From Anaeromyxobacter sp. Fw109-5 (GTDB taxonomy: Bacteria; Myxococcota; Myxococcia; Myxococcales; Anaeromyxobacteraceae), in the NCBI RefSeq assembly GCF_000017505.1, contig NC_009675.1:2604001-2668000 (forward strand): a stretch of 64,000 nt of DNA, given 5' to 3'. Position numbers and translations under genes: made by a program. The notes beneath the pieces are model-generated. The model saw only the letters and a program-made list of their open reading frames with translations, was not told the origin of the DNA and searched no databases. Positions 9,362 to 18,052 of the stretch are shown in pieces. Position 1 is the first letter of the stretch. The number at the start of each line of letters is the position of its first letter.

Positions 9362-10047
9362 CTCTTCTCGCCGACGAACCTGTCGCGCTCGTCGCGGAAC
9401 AGCACGTTGAAGGTGGTGAGCGACCCGTAGCAGCGGGTCACGTACTGCTGCAGCTCGACCTTCTCCGCGTCCGAGAGCTTGTCGTGCCCGTTGAGCCGCT
9501 GCTCGAGGACGCGCAGGCGGTCCCGGATCATCACGATCTTGTGGAACAGGCTGTCGAGGGGGATCTCCTTCGCCTGCGTCTGCGCGTCCCCCGGCTTGAG
9601 GACGACGGTGCCGCCCTCCCAGCGCGGGGCGAGGCGCACCTCGACGGCGTCCTCGCGCAGCACCTCGCGGATGGCCTCGGCGAACTCCTCGCGGGTCATG
9701 TCGGTGAGCTCCTCGGGTAGCGGGGGCAAGGGCGTCGCGACGGCCCTCGGGGGCGGCACCACCGGCCTCGCGAGCGGCGCGGGAGCGGACGGCTCGGCGC
9801 CTCGATGCACGAGCGGGGCGGCGGGGCGCGAGGCGCGGTGACGGATGGCGACGGGCGGCGGGGCGGACGGGATGGCCGCGTCGCGGGAGAGGTACCGCTC
9901 GCAGGCGGGCGCCGTGCCAGGGAAGTCGCCGGTGCGGACGCCGAGGCGGCAGGGTCCGATGGGCCCGCGCGCGTCCTCGAGGATGGGCCGCCAGAGCCGG
10001 CAGCTCCCGCACTCCTTCGACCCGTACCGGCGCTCCTGAGTCATCAT
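9358..10047 (-). CDS. Conserved hypothetical Cys-rich protein, coupled to cmk
   Basis: Function not recognised. The 229-residue product has an N-terminal ~50-residue module with four cysteines (CGSC, PCRLGV, ACERYL) that could bind a metal. A Pro/Ala-rich, probably disordered linker follows (residues ~55-110). The C-terminus (~110-229) is helical and charged, with LFHKIVMIRDRLRVLEQRLNG suggesting a coiled coil. Its ATG overlaps the last base of the cmk stop (TGATG), so it is translated with cytidylate kinase in the hisC-cmk operon. The Cys-linker-coiled-coil layout suggests an adaptor rather than an enzyme, but this is only inference. Confidence 0.75.
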   Translation of the reverse strand: MMTQERRYGSKECGSCRLWRPILEDARGPIGPCRLGVRTGDFPGTAPACERYLSRDAAIPSAPPPVAIRHRASRPAAPLVHRGAEPSAPAPLARPVVPPPRAVATPLPPLPEELTDMTREEFAEAIREVLREDAVEVRLAPRWEGGTVVLKPGDAQTQAKEIPLDSLFHKIVMIRDRLRVLEQRLNGHDKLSDAEKVELQQYVTRCYGSLTTFNVLFRDERDRFVGEKS

Positions 10048-10760
10048 CACGCCTCGCTCCGTCCGTCGCCCGAGAGCCGCGCCTCGAGCTCGCGCACCAG
10101 CGCGTCCACCACCGCGTCGAGCGGCAGGCCGCTCGTGTCGACGAGCTGGGCGTCCGCGGCCGGCCGCAGCGGAGCGATGGCCCGCTCCGAGTCGTCCTTG
10201 TCGCGCCTCAGCTGATCGGCGAGCACCTCGTCGTACGTCGAGGCGTCCCCGCGCGCGCCGAGCTCGGCGTGCCGGCGCCGGGCGCGCTCCTCCGCGGAGG
10301 CGGTGAGGAAGAACTTGGCGTCCGCGTCCGGGAACACCACGGTGCCGATGTCGCGACCCTCCAGCACCGCGCCACGGTTCTCGGGCGCGCAGGCGAGCCG
10401 GCGCTGCAGGTCGAGCAGCCCGGCGCGCACGACCGGCCTCGCCGACACCTTGCTCGCCCCGAGGGAGATGGGGGGCGTGCGGATCTCGACCGAGACGTCG
10501 TCCTCGCCGAGGAGCACGCGCTGGCCGCCGCCGGGCGAGGGCGAGAAGCGGATCTCCAGCTCGGGCAGGAGCACGGCGAGCGCCGCGTCGTCGTCGAGCG
10601 CGATCCCGCGCCGCGTCGCAGCGAGCGCGACGGTACGGTAGATCGCGCCCGTGTCCACCATGGCGAAGCCGAGGCGCGAGGCGACCCTGCGCGAGACGGT
10701 GGACTTGCCGGCGCCGGCGGGGCCGTCGATCGCGACGATGAACGGCCGCCCGGCGGTCAC
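10047..10760 (-). CDS. cmk: Cytidylate kinase
   Basis: Cmk phosphorylates CMP and dCMP to the diphosphates in the cytoplasm. The 237-residue product starts with the P-loop IDGPAGAGKST (residues 11-21). It has the family motifs MVDTGAIYRTVAL and GRDIGTVVFPDADAKFFLTAS. A C-terminal helical lid contains ARRRHAEL and RRDKDDSERAIAPL. The GTG start at 10760 is chosen because it forms a GTGA overlap with the hisC stop and leaves the usual short leader before the P-loop. A longer ATG start 11 codons upstream would lie inside hisC. Confidence 0.94.
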   Translation of the reverse strand: MTAGRPFIVAIDGPAGAGKSTVSRRVASRLGFAMVDTGAIYRTVALAATRRGIALDDDAALAVLLPELEIRFSPSPGGGQRVLLGEDDVSVEIRTPPISLGASKVSARPVVRAGLLDLQRRLACAPENRGAVLEGRDIGTVVFPDADAKFFLTASAEERARRRHAELGARGDASTYDEVLADQLRRDKDDSERAIAPLRPAADAQLVDTSGLPLDAVVDALVRELEARLSGDGRSEA

Positions 10761-11851
10761 GCGCCGAGGATCCTCCCGAGCGCCGCGAGGCACCGCTCGT
10801 TCTCACGCCGGAGCCCCACGGTGATCCTGAGCGCGCTCGGGAACCCGTAGCCCGCCACGGGACGGGCGATGACGCCCTCGCGCAGCAGCGCCTCGAAGAG
10901 ATCCTTCCCGGTCCGGCCGGGGAAGTCGGCCAGGACGAAGTTCCCCTGTGACGGGACGACGATCGCGCCGAGCGCGGCGAGCCCCTTCGCGAGGAACGGC
11001 CGCTCCTCGAGGACGAGCGCGCGGCTCTTCGCGACGTGGGCGGAGTCCCCGAGCGCGGCGGCGCCGGCCGCCTGGGCGACGAGGTTCGTGTTGAAGGGCG
11101 GGCGCACCCGGTCGACGTACTCCACCACCTCCGGCCGCGCCAGCCCGTAGCCGAGGCGCATGCCGGCGAGGCCGTAGATCTTGGAGAAGGTCCGGAGCAC
11201 CACGACGTTCGGGTACTTCCGGCGCAGCGCGAGCCCGTCCTGGAACCCCGGCGCGTCCACGTACTCGACGTAGGCCTCGTCGAGCACGACGAGCGTGTCC
11301 TTCGGCACCGCGTCGAGGAATGGGGTGAGCTCCGCCTCGGTGAACCAGGTGCCCGTCGGGTTGTCCGGGTTCGCGAGGAACACGAGCTTGGTGCGGCGCG
11401 AGAGCAGCTTGCGGAGCGCGTCGAGGTCGTAGTGGAAGCGCCCCTTCATCGGCGCCTCGACGAGCGTGCGGCCGTGCTCGTGCGCGGCGAGCTTGTAGGC
11501 GACGAAGCTCTGCGCGCTCGTCAGGACCTCCTCGCCGTCGAGCACGAACGTCCGGACGAGCAGCTCGATGAGCTCGTTCGAGCCGTTCCCGACCATCACC
11601 TCCTCGGGCGGGACGCCGAGCTTCGCGGCGATCGCGTTCCGGAGGAGGTAGGCCGAGCCGTCGGGGTAGAGGTGGACCTTGGCGCAGGCCTCTCGCGCCG
11701 CGGCCAGCGCGAGGGGCGAGGGACCGAGCGCGTTCTCGTTCGAGGCGAGCTTCGCGACGTTCGAGACGCCGTACTCCCGCTCCACCTCCTCGATGGGCTT
11801 GCCGGGGACGTACGGAGTCAGCGAGGCGACGTGGGGCGGGACGAGAGGCAT
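10757..11851 (-). CDS. hisC: Histidinol-phosphate aminotransferase
   Basis: HisC is a PLP enzyme that transaminates imidazole-acetol phosphate in histidine synthesis; some homologues act on aromatic amino acids. The 364-residue product has the aspartate-aminotransferase fold type I signature. It shows KLASNENALGPSP near the N-terminus, the NPDNPTGTWF loop, DEAYVEY, the PLP lysine K224 in LRTFSKIYGLAGMRLGYG, and the C-terminal Arg of LRITVG. It is first in an operon with cmk (GTGA overlap), an arrangement that says little about function. A TATAAC box 9 bases before the ATG suggests a nearly leaderless transcript. Confidence 0.92.
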   Translation of the reverse strand: MPLVPPHVASLTPYVPGKPIEEVEREYGVSNVAKLASNENALGPSPLALAAAREACAKVHLYPDGSAYLLRNAIAAKLGVPPEEVMVGNGSNELIELLVRTFVLDGEEVLTSAQSFVAYKLAAHEHGRTLVEAPMKGRFHYDLDALRKLLSRRTKLVFLANPDNPTGTWFTEAELTPFLDAVPKDTLVVLDEAYVEYVDAPGFQDGLALRRKYPNVVVLRTFSKIYGLAGMRLGYGLARPEVVEYVDRVRPPFNTNLVAQAAGAAALGDSAHVAKSRALVLEERPFLAKGLAALGAIVVPSQGNFVLADFPGRTGKDLFEALLREGVIARPVAGYGFPSALRITVGLRRENERCLAALGRILGA

Positions 11852-11860
11852 GGGGCGACG

Positions 11861-11866
11861 GTTATA
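11861..11866 (-). promoter_or_regulatory. Candidate -10 box (TATAAC) directly upstream of hisC
   Basis: TATAAC on the minus strand ends 9 bases before the hisC ATG. A weak TTCGCG -35 lies 18 bases further up. Transcription would begin at or just before the start codon, and no Shine-Dalgarno sequence lies between. Confidence 0.45.
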
Positions 11867-11899
11867 CCCGAGGCCCCCGGCGCTCGCGAAGGCCCCGCG

Positions 11900-12868
11900 C
11901 TACTCCTCGGACGTGAACACGCCCATCGCCCGGAACTTCCTGTACCGGTCGACGACGAGCTGCTCGGGAGAGAGCTTCTTCAGCTCGGCCAGGTGACGGC
12001 GGATCGCGGCCCGGACGTTCTCCGCCGCGAGGCCGTGGTCCCGGTGCGCGCCGCCCTCGGGCTCGGGGATGATCTCGTCGGTGATGCCGAAGCCGGCGAG
12101 GTCCTTGGCCGTGAGCTTCAGCGCCTCCGCGGACTTCTTCCCCTGGGCCGGATCGCGGTAGAGGATCGAGCTGCAGCTCTCGGGCGAGATGACGTTGTAC
12201 CAGGCGTACTGGAGCATCAGGATCCGGCTGGTCACGCCGAGGCCGAGCGCGCCGCCCGACGCCCCCTCCCCGATGACCACCGAGATCGACGGCACGCCCA
12301 GCGAGGACATGACCTCGAGGTTCGTCGCGATCGCCTCGGCCTGGCCGCGCTCCTCCGCGCCGATGCCTGGGTACGCGCCGGGCGTGTCGATGAAGATGAT
12401 GACGGGGCGCTGGAAGCGCTCGGCGAGATCGAAGAGCCGGCGCGCCTTGCGGTAGCCCTCGGGGCGCGGCATCCCGAAGTTCCGCAGCATGTTTTCCTTC
12501 GTGCCGCGGCCCTTCTGGTGGCCCATGACGAGCACGGGCTCGTCGTCGAAGCGAGCGAACCCGGCCACGATGGCGCGATCCGCCGCGAAGCGCCGGTCCC
12601 CCTCGAGCTCGAAGAAGTCGGTGAACAGCCTGCCGACGTAGTCGAGCGTGTAGGGCCGGTTCGGATGGCGCGCGAGCTGGACGGTCTGCCAGGGAGAGAG
12701 GTCGCTGAAGATCTCGGCCTGGAGCCGCTTCGCCTTCTTCTCGAGCTTCTGGATCTCGTCGCTGAAGTCGACGCGGGCGCCGCCGGACAGCTCCTTCAGC
12801 TCGGCGATCTTGGACTCGAGCGCGATGAGGGGGCGCTCGAAGTCGAGGGCATGGGCTGGCTTCGTCAC
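11900..12868 (-). CDS. accA: Acetyl-CoA carboxylase, carboxyltransferase subunit alpha
   Basis: AccA pairs with AccD to transfer CO2 from biotin-BCCP to acetyl-CoA, the first committed step of fatty-acid synthesis. The 322-residue length is typical. Landmarks are FERPL near residue 10, the LSPWQTVQLARHPNRPYTLDY block, VMGHQKGRGTKEN, the oxyanion-hole glycines in FIDTPGAYPGIGAEERGQ, GEGASGGALGLG, and the carboxyl-end ESCSSILYRD. The GTG start at 12868 follows a TG-extended TATAAG box by 7 bases, again pointing to a leaderless message. AccD is not in the window. Confidence 0.96.
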   Translation of the reverse strand: MTKPAHALDFERPLIALESKIAELKELSGGARVDFSDEIQKLEKKAKRLQAEIFSDLSPWQTVQLARHPNRPYTLDYVGRLFTDFFELEGDRRFAADRAIVAGFARFDDEPVLVMGHQKGRGTKENMLRNFGMPRPEGYRKARRLFDLAERFQRPVIIFIDTPGAYPGIGAEERGQAEAIATNLEVMSSLGVPSISVVIGEGASGGALGLGVTSRILMLQYAWYNVISPESCSSILYRDPAQGKKSAEALKLTAKDLAGFGITDEIIPEPEGGAHRDHGLAAENVRAAIRRHLAELKKLSPEQLVVDRYRKFRAMGVFTSEE

Positions 12869-12875
12869 GACGCGC

Positions 12876-12881
12876 CTTATA
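12876..12881 (-). promoter_or_regulatory. Candidate extended -10 box (TGC-TATAAG) directly upstream of accA
   Basis: On the minus strand TGCTATAAG ends 7 bases before the accA GTG. The TG dinucleotide one base before the hexamer makes an extended -10, which can work without a good -35. The implied start of transcription is at the start codon. Confidence 0.45.
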
Positions 12882-12922
12882 GCACGAGGTGGCCGAAGCG
12901 CACGGTCGAGGCATTTGGATTC

Positions 12923-13825
12923 TCAGCCGTTTTCGACGCGGCGCGCCAAGTCGTCCGCGTCGAAGGGCGGCGCGATCCACTCGACGCCGCGCTCGCGCCG
13001 CAGCCAGATGACCTGCCGCCGCGCGTACCGGCGGTGCGCCACCTGCACGCGGCGGACGGCCTCCGCCAGCTGGAGCTCGCCGCGCACGCAGCCGATCGCC
13101 TCCGCGTAGCCGATGGGCAGCTTCGGCGGGAGGGCGTCGCCGAAGCGGGCGGCGAGCGCGCGCGCCTCCTCGAGGAGCCCGCCCGCGAACATCTCGGCGA
13201 CGCGGGCGTCGATGCGCGCGTGGAGGGAGGCGCGCGGCGGATCGAGGGCGAGCAGCCGCGCCGCGTAGCGATCCTCCCGGAAGGCGTGCCGGGCGTACAG
13301 CTCGGACGGCCGGGTCCCGCCGGCGGCGATCTCCAGCGCGCGGACGATCCGGACGAGGTCGTTGGGGCGGATCCTCGCGGCGGCGTCCGGGTCGAGCGCC
13401 GCGAGCCGCGCGTGCAGCGCGGGCCTCCCCAGCCGCGCCGCCTCCTCCTCGAGCCGCGCGCGCAGCGCGGCGTCGCGGCCGGGCGCGGCCACGACGCCGT
13501 GGAGGAGCGCGCGCAGGTAGAGCCCGGTGCCGCCAGCCACGATCGGCAGCCGGCCGCGCGCGGCGACGTCGGCGATGGCGGCGTCCGCGAGGGCGGCGAA
13601 GCGCGCCGCGTCCATACCCTCCCCCGCCTCCGCCACGTCGAGCAGGTGGTGAGGGACGGCGGCGCGCTCGGCCGCGGTCGGCTTGGCGGTGCCCACGTCG
13701 AGCCCGCGGTAGACCTGCTGCGAGTCGGCGTTGACGATCTCGCCGCCGAGGCGCCGCGCGAGCGCCACGGCGAGCGCGGTCTTGCCGGACGCGGTCGGCC
13801 CGGCGATGACGAGGAGGCGGTTCAC
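12923..13825 (-). CDS. miaA: tRNA dimethylallyltransferase
   Basis: MiaA adds a dimethylallyl group to A37 of tRNAs that read UNN codons. The 300-residue product has the P-loop GPTASGKT (residues 9-16), NADSQQVYRGLDVGTAKPT, HHLLDV, and GGTGLYLRALLHG. The C-terminal IGYAEAIGCVRGE and RRYARRQVIWLRRE match the tRNA-binding part. Its start overlaps the end of hisS by 4 bases, so the two form a translation-related pair. Its DMAPP substrate would be supplied by the MEP pathway, whose ispH lies in this window. Confidence 0.95.
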   Translation of the reverse strand: MNRLLVIAGPTASGKTALAVALARRLGGEIVNADSQQVYRGLDVGTAKPTAAERAAVPHHLLDVAEAGEGMDAARFAALADAAIADVAARGRLPIVAGGTGLYLRALLHGVVAAPGRDAALRARLEEEAARLGRPALHARLAALDPDAAARIRPNDLVRIVRALEIAAGGTRPSELYARHAFREDRYAARLLALDPPRASLHARIDARVAEMFAGGLLEEARALAARFGDALPPKLPIGYAEAIGCVRGELQLAEAVRRVQVAHRRYARRQVIWLRRERGVEWIAPPFDADDLARRVENG

Positions 13826-15069
13826 CTCACCCGCGCGACGAGGTCCGCGAGCGCGATCGGCGTCTCCTCGCGGGTCTGCAGGTCCTTCAGCTTCGCCTGG
13901 CCGGTCTGGACCTCGTTGCCGCCCAGGACGAGCGCGTAGCGCGCGCCGACGCGCTCCGCCTGCTTGAACTGCGCCTTCAGCTTGCCGCCGCGGGCGTCGA
14001 GCTCGCAGGCGATCCCCGCCCGGCGAAGCTCCGCCGCGCGCCGGAGCGCCTCGCGCGCACCCTCGGCGTCGGCGCTGACGAAGAAGACGACCGGCCGGCG
14101 CTCGGGCGCGGCGCGGCCCGCCTTCTCGAGGATCATCGCGAGCCGCTCCTGGCCGAGCGCGAAGCCGATCCCCGGGGTGGGCGGCCCGCCCAGGGTCTCG
14201 ACGAGCCCGTCGTAGCGCCCGCCTCCGGCCACCGCGGACTGCGAGCCGAGCGCGTCGGAGGTGAACTCGTAGGCGGTGCGGACGTAGTAGTCGAGGCCGC
14301 GCACGAGCCGGGTGTCCACGGTGTAGCGGACGCCGAGCGCGTCGAGCCCGCCCTTAACGGCGTCGAAGTGCGAGGCGCACTCGGGGCAGAGCCGCTCGAG
14401 GAGCCGCGGCGCCTGCGCGAGCACGGGCTGGCAGCTCTCCACCTTGCAGTCGAGCACGCGCAGCGGGTTCCGCTCCATCCGCTCGTTGCAGTCGGCGCAG
14501 AGCTCGCCCTTGCGCGAGGCGAGGAAGTCGCGGAGGTCCTGGAGGTAGGCCGGGCGGCAAGCGCGATCGCCGACCGAGTTGAGCTTCAGCTCGGCGCGCA
14601 CCCCGAGGCGCGCGAGGTAGTCGTCGAGGAGCGCGATCTGCTCGGCGTCGAGGTACGGCTCGGCGATCCCGAACGCCTCGCAGCCGATCTGGTGGAATTG
14701 GCGGTAACGGCCCTTCTGCGGCCGCTCGCGCCGGAACATCGGGCCCACGTAGAACCACTTCTGCGGGCCCTCCACGAACGCGCCGTGCTCGATGAAGGCG
14801 CGCACCGTGCCGGCGGTGCCCTCGGGGCGCAGGGCGAGCAGCTCCTCGCCCTTGTCCTCGAAGACGTACATCTCCTTCTTCACGATGTCGGTCGCCTCGC
14901 CGACCCCGCGCGCGAAGAGCTGCGCGGGCTCCACGACCGGCGTCCGCACCTCTCGGTAACCGTACAGCGCGAACACCTCGCGCGCGACCGCCTCCATCTC
15001 CTGCCAGCGAGACGCCTGGCCGGGCAGCAGGTCGTTCATTCCCTTGACGCCGTTGATCTTCGTCGCCAT
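13822..15069 (-). CDS. hisS: Histidine--tRNA ligase
   Basis: This class II synthetase charges tRNA-His. The 415-residue product has GVKGMNDLLPG at the N-terminus, motif 1 around VRTPVVEPAQLF, and motif 2 FRRERPQKGRYRQFHQIGCEAFG. The histidine-specific blocks are LVRGLDYYVRTAYEF and AVAGGGRYDGLVE, and motif 3 is GIGFALGQERL. The C-terminal anticodon-binding domain ends near LADLVARVR. A four-Cys insertion (CADCNERMERNPLRVLDCK and a later CPEC) is visible around residues 190-240, as in many bacterial HisS. miaA follows with a 4-base overlap. The ATG at 15069 has a nearby AGAAGGA ribosome site. Confidence 0.96.
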   Translation of the reverse strand: MATKINGVKGMNDLLPGQASRWQEMEAVAREVFALYGYREVRTPVVEPAQLFARGVGEATDIVKKEMYVFEDKGEELLALRPEGTAGTVRAFIEHGAFVEGPQKWFYVGPMFRRERPQKGRYRQFHQIGCEAFGIAEPYLDAEQIALLDDYLARLGVRAELKLNSVGDRACRPAYLQDLRDFLASRKGELCADCNERMERNPLRVLDCKVESCQPVLAQAPRLLERLCPECASHFDAVKGGLDALGVRYTVDTRLVRGLDYYVRTAYEFTSDALGSQSAVAGGGRYDGLVETLGGPPTPGIGFALGQERLAMILEKAGRAAPERRPVVFFVSADAEGAREALRRAAELRRAGIACELDARGGKLKAQFKQAERVGARYALVLGGNEVQTGQAKLKDLQTREETPIALADLVARVR

Positions 15070-15095
15070 CGCCGCGTCCTTCTAGCAGAAACGGG

Positions 15096-15944
15096 TCACG
15101 CCGGCCCACCGATCGGCTCCCCGACGCGCAGCCGCGCGCCGGGGACGAGCCGGGCGTCGAGGCGCACGCGCCCCGGCTCGAACAGCAGGATGACGGTCGA
15201 GCCCATCTCGAACGCGCCCAGCTCGCCGCCCTTCTCGATCGGCAGCGGCGACTCGTAGTCGCGCGCGGCCGCCGTGGCCGCGGGCAGGTTCGTCACCGGG
15301 ACCGTCGGGTCGTAGAAGGCCCGCACCCGGCCCACCACCGTCGCGCCGACGGCGACCACCGCGCACGCGCCGAGCGGGGTCTCCAGGACGGTGACGAGCC
15401 GCTCGTTCACGGTGAACAGGCCCGGCACGGTGCGGACCGAGGCCGGGTTCACCGGCCAGAGCTGGCCCGGGACGTAGCGCCAGCCTGTGATCTTCCCGCC
15501 GAGCGGGAAGTGGATGCGGTGGTAGTCGCGGGGCGACAGGTAGATCGTCGCGTAAGCGCCGCCGCGCAGCCGGGCGGCGAGCGCCTCGTCGGCGACGAGC
15601 GCGCTCGTCGGGTAGTCGAGGCCCTTCGCCTGGACGAGCCGCCCGTCCAGCGCGACCCCGGTCTCCGAGACGGCGCCGTCCACCGGCGACACGATCACGG
15701 CCTCGCCGGGCGCGATGGGCCGGAGCCCGGGCCGGAGCGGCCGGGCGAAGAACTCGCCGAAGGTGCGGTAGACCTCGAGGTCCGGGCACTCCGAGAGGTC
15801 GATGCCGTAGCGCGCGGCGAAGGCCTTCATGACCCCGAGGCGGACCGGGGCGGGCGCGTTCCAGCGCGTGAGCGCGCCGGCGAGGCGGGAGACGGCGTTC
15901 TTCGGCAGGAGCTTCAGGGCCGAGATGAAGAGCTGATCGTTCAT
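15096..15944 (-). CDS. psd: Phosphatidylserine decarboxylase proenzyme
   Basis: Psd converts phosphatidylserine to phosphatidylethanolamine at the inner membrane. The 282-residue proenzyme matches the bacterial long form. It shows [13 protein letters not shown] near residue 70, [11 protein letters not shown], the conserved [16 protein letters not shown], and the self-cleavage site [12 protein letters not shown]. Cleavage between G248 and S249 would create the pyruvoyl group. The common motif is LGST; here it reads MGST, a conservative change. Divergently oriented to hutU across a 116-base gap; a TACACT-like hexamer lies 14 bases before its ATG. Confidence 0.95.
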   Translation of the reverse strand: MNDQLFISALKLLPKNAVSRLAGALTRWNAPAPVRLGVMKAFAARYGIDLSECPDLEVYRTFGEFFARPLRPGLRPIAPGEAVIVSPVDGAVSETGVALDGRLVQAKGLDYPTSALVADEALAARLRGGAYATIYLSPRDYHRIHFPLGGKITGWRYVPGQLWPVNPASVRTVPGLFTVNERLVTVLETPLGACAVVAVGATVVGRVRAFYDPTVPVTNLPAATAAARDYESPLPIEKGGELGAFEMGSTVILLFEPGRVRLDARLVPGARLRVGEPIGGPA

Positions 15945-16060
15945 GGGAGCGGGCGCGGAGTGTAAACCAACGCTCGCTCGGCGGCACCGGCCGCGGCGCC
16001 CCGTTTTTGGCGGTGCGGCCGGGCGGTCGCCGGGTGAGGCTTGGGGCCCGGAGGTGCTCG

Positions 16061-17701
16061 ATGGAGGAGATCCGCGCGCCGCGGGGCACGGGACGCTCGT
16101 GCAAGGGCTGGGTGCAGGAGGCCGCCCTGCGCATGCTCATGAACAACCTCGACCCCGAGGTGGCCGAGCGGCCCGAGGACCTGGTCGTCTACGGCGGCAC
16201 CGGCAAGGCCGCGCGCGACTGGGAGAGCTACCGGCGGATCGTCGCCGCGCTCAGGGCCCTCGGCGACGACGAGACCCTGCTCGTGCAGAGCGGGAAGCCC
16301 GTCGGCGTCCTCGGCACCCACCCCGACGCGCCGCGCGTGCTCATCGCCAACTCGAACCTGGTGCCGCGCTTCGCCACCTGGGAGCACTTCTGGGACCTCG
16401 AGCGGCGCGGGCTCATCATGTTCGGCCAGATGACCGCGGGGTCCTGGATCTACATCGGGACGCAGGGGATCCTGCAGGGCACCTACGAGACGTTCGCGCA
16501 GGCGGGGCGGACGCACTTCGGGACCGACGACCTCGCCGGCCGGCTCGTCCTCTCCGGCGGCCTCGGCGGGATGGGCGGCGCCCAGCCGCTCGCGGCGACC
16601 ATGCTGGGCGCGGCGTTCCTGGGCGTCGACGTCGACCCCGCCCGCATCGAGAAGCGGCTCCAGGGCGGCTATCTCGACGAGCGCTCGGACGAGCTCGACG
16701 ACGCGCTCCGCCGGCTCGAGGAGGCGCGCCGTGCCCGACGCCCGCTCTCGATCGGGCTCGTCGGCAACGCCGCCACGGTCTACGCGGAGCTGGCGCGCCG
16801 CGGGCTCGCGCCGGACCTCGTCACGGATCAGACCTCCGCCCATGATCCGCTGAACGGCTACGTGCCCGCCGACGTGCCGCTCGTGGACGCGCCCACGCTG
16901 CGCCGGCGCGATCCGGAGGGCTACGTCCGGCGCGCGAAGCAGTCCATGGCGCGGCAGGTGGAGGCGATGCTCGCCATGCGCGCCGCCGGGAGCCACGTCT
17001 TCGACTACGGCAACAACCTGCGCGCCGGCGCCCGCGAGGCCGGGGTCGCCGACGCCTTCGCCTACCCCGGCTTCGTCCCGGCCTACATCCGGCCGATGTT
17101 CTGCGAGGGGAAGGGCCCGTTCCGCTGGGTGGCGCTGTCCGGCGATCCCGCGGACATCGCCCGGACCGACGCGGCGGTCGCGGCGCTGTTCCCCGAGGAC
17201 GCCGGGCTGCGCCGCTGGCTCGACCTCGCGGCCCGAAAGGTGAGGTTCCAGGGGCTGCCGGCGCGCATCTGCTGGCTCGGGTACGGGGAGCGGGATCGCG
17301 CGGGGGTCGCCTTCAACGAGCTCGTCCGGCGCGGCGAGGTGAAGGCGCCCATCGTCATCGGCCGGGACCACCTCGACTGCGGCTCCGTCGCCTCGCCGAA
17401 CCGCGAGACGGAGGCGATGAAGGACGGCTCGGACGCGATCGCCGACTGGCCCATCCTGAACGCGCTCGTGAACGCGGTGAACGGCGCGTCGTGGGTCAGC
17501 TTCCACCACGGCGGCGGGGTCGGCATGGGCTGGTCCCTGCACGCCGGCCAGGTGGTGGTCGCGGACGGCACGGAGGCGGCGGGACGCCGGGTCGAGCGGG
17601 TGCTGCGGAGCGACCCGGCGATGGGCGTGCTCCGGCACGCCGATGCGGGATATGAGGAGGCGCGGGAGGTGGCGAGGGTGCGCGGAATAAGGATTCCCTG
17701 A
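16061..17701 (+). CDS. hutU: Urocanate hydratase (urocanase)
   Basis: HutU hydrates urocanate to imidazolonepropionate in histidine degradation, using tightly bound NAD+ as an electrophile. The 546-residue product has normal length. It opens with [23 protein letters not shown] and [12 protein letters not shown]. The NAD-binding region is [14 protein letters not shown], preceded by [17 protein letters not shown]. Near the end are [10 protein letters not shown] and [17 protein letters not shown]. The ATG at 16061 gives the family start; in-frame codons upstream lack homology. Its downstream partner hutI is separated by a repeat array rather than the usual short gap. No hutH or hutF gene is seen in the window. 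Confidence 0.96.
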   Translation: MEEIRAPRGTGRSCKGWVQEAALRMLMNNLDPEVAERPEDLVVYGGTGKAARDWESYRRIVAALRALGDDETLLVQSGKPVGVLGTHPDAPRVLIANSNLVPRFATWEHFWDLERRGLIMFGQMTAGSWIYIGTQGILQGTYETFAQAGRTHFGTDDLAGRLVLSGGLGGMGGAQPLAATMLGAAFLGVDVDPARIEKRLQGGYLDERSDELDDALRRLEEARRARRPLSIGLVGNAATVYAELARRGLAPDLVTDQTSAHDPLNGYVPADVPLVDAPTLRRRDPEGYVRRAKQSMARQVEAMLAMRAAGSHVFDYGNNLRAGAREAGVADAFAYPGFVPAYIRPMFCEGKGPFRWVALSGDPADIARTDAAVAALFPEDAGLRRWLDLAARKVRFQGLPARICWLGYGERDRAGVAFNELVRRGEVKAPIVIGRDHLDCGSVASPNRETEAMKDGSDAIADWPILNALVNAVNGASWVSFHHGGGVGMGWSLHAGQVVVADGTEAAGRRVERVLRSDPAMGVLRHADAGYEEAREVARVRGIRIP

Positions 17702-17739
17702 CCGACCTCGGCTCTTCTGGGGCCGGTCACCCTGAGCGT

Positions 17740-17762
17740 CGCTCCGCGGCAGCGGCGGAGCG
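17740..17762 (+). terminator. Hairpin after hutU, possible terminator or dispersed repeat
   Basis: A perfect 8-bp stem (CGCTCCGC / GCGGAGCG, 7-base loop) starts 39 bases after the hutU stop. It is embedded in GGTCACCCTGAGCG ... GCGAAGTCGAAAGGG, a wording often met as an intergenic dispersed repeat in high-GC bacterial genomes (from general knowledge; copy number here cannot be checked). Confidence 0.4.
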
Positions 17763-17778
17763 AAGTCGAAAGGGCCTC

Positions 17779-18052
17779 GACCTCGACCCCGACCTCGACC
17801 CCGACCTCGACCCCGACCTCGACCCCGACCTCGACCCCGACCTCGACCCCGACCTCGACCCCGACCTCGACCCCGACCTCGACCCCGACCTCGACCCCGA
17901 CCTCGACCCCGACCTCGACCCCGACCTCGACCCCGACCTCGACCCCGACCTCGACCCCGACCTCGACCCCGACCTCGACCCCGACCTCGACCCCGACCTC
18001 GACCCCGACCCCGACCCCGACCTCGACCTCGACCCCGACCTCGACCTCGACC
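17779..18052. repeat. 12-bp minisatellite between hutU and hutI
   Basis: Nineteen perfect, consecutive copies of GACCTCGACCCC run from 17779 to 18006. They are followed by a degenerate stretch of GACCYC hexamers (18007-18052) that reaches the hutI GTG itself. The 351-base gap between hutU and hutI therefore holds only the hairpin and this array. The complementary strand carries GGGG runs every 12 bases. Long reading frames through the array on both strands have no start context or homology and are artefacts of the period, which is a multiple of three. Confidence 0.95.

Noticed and set aside
17779-18052. Minisatellite considered as a CRISPR array
   Set aside because: The unit is 12 bp with no unique spacers and no cas genes nearby.
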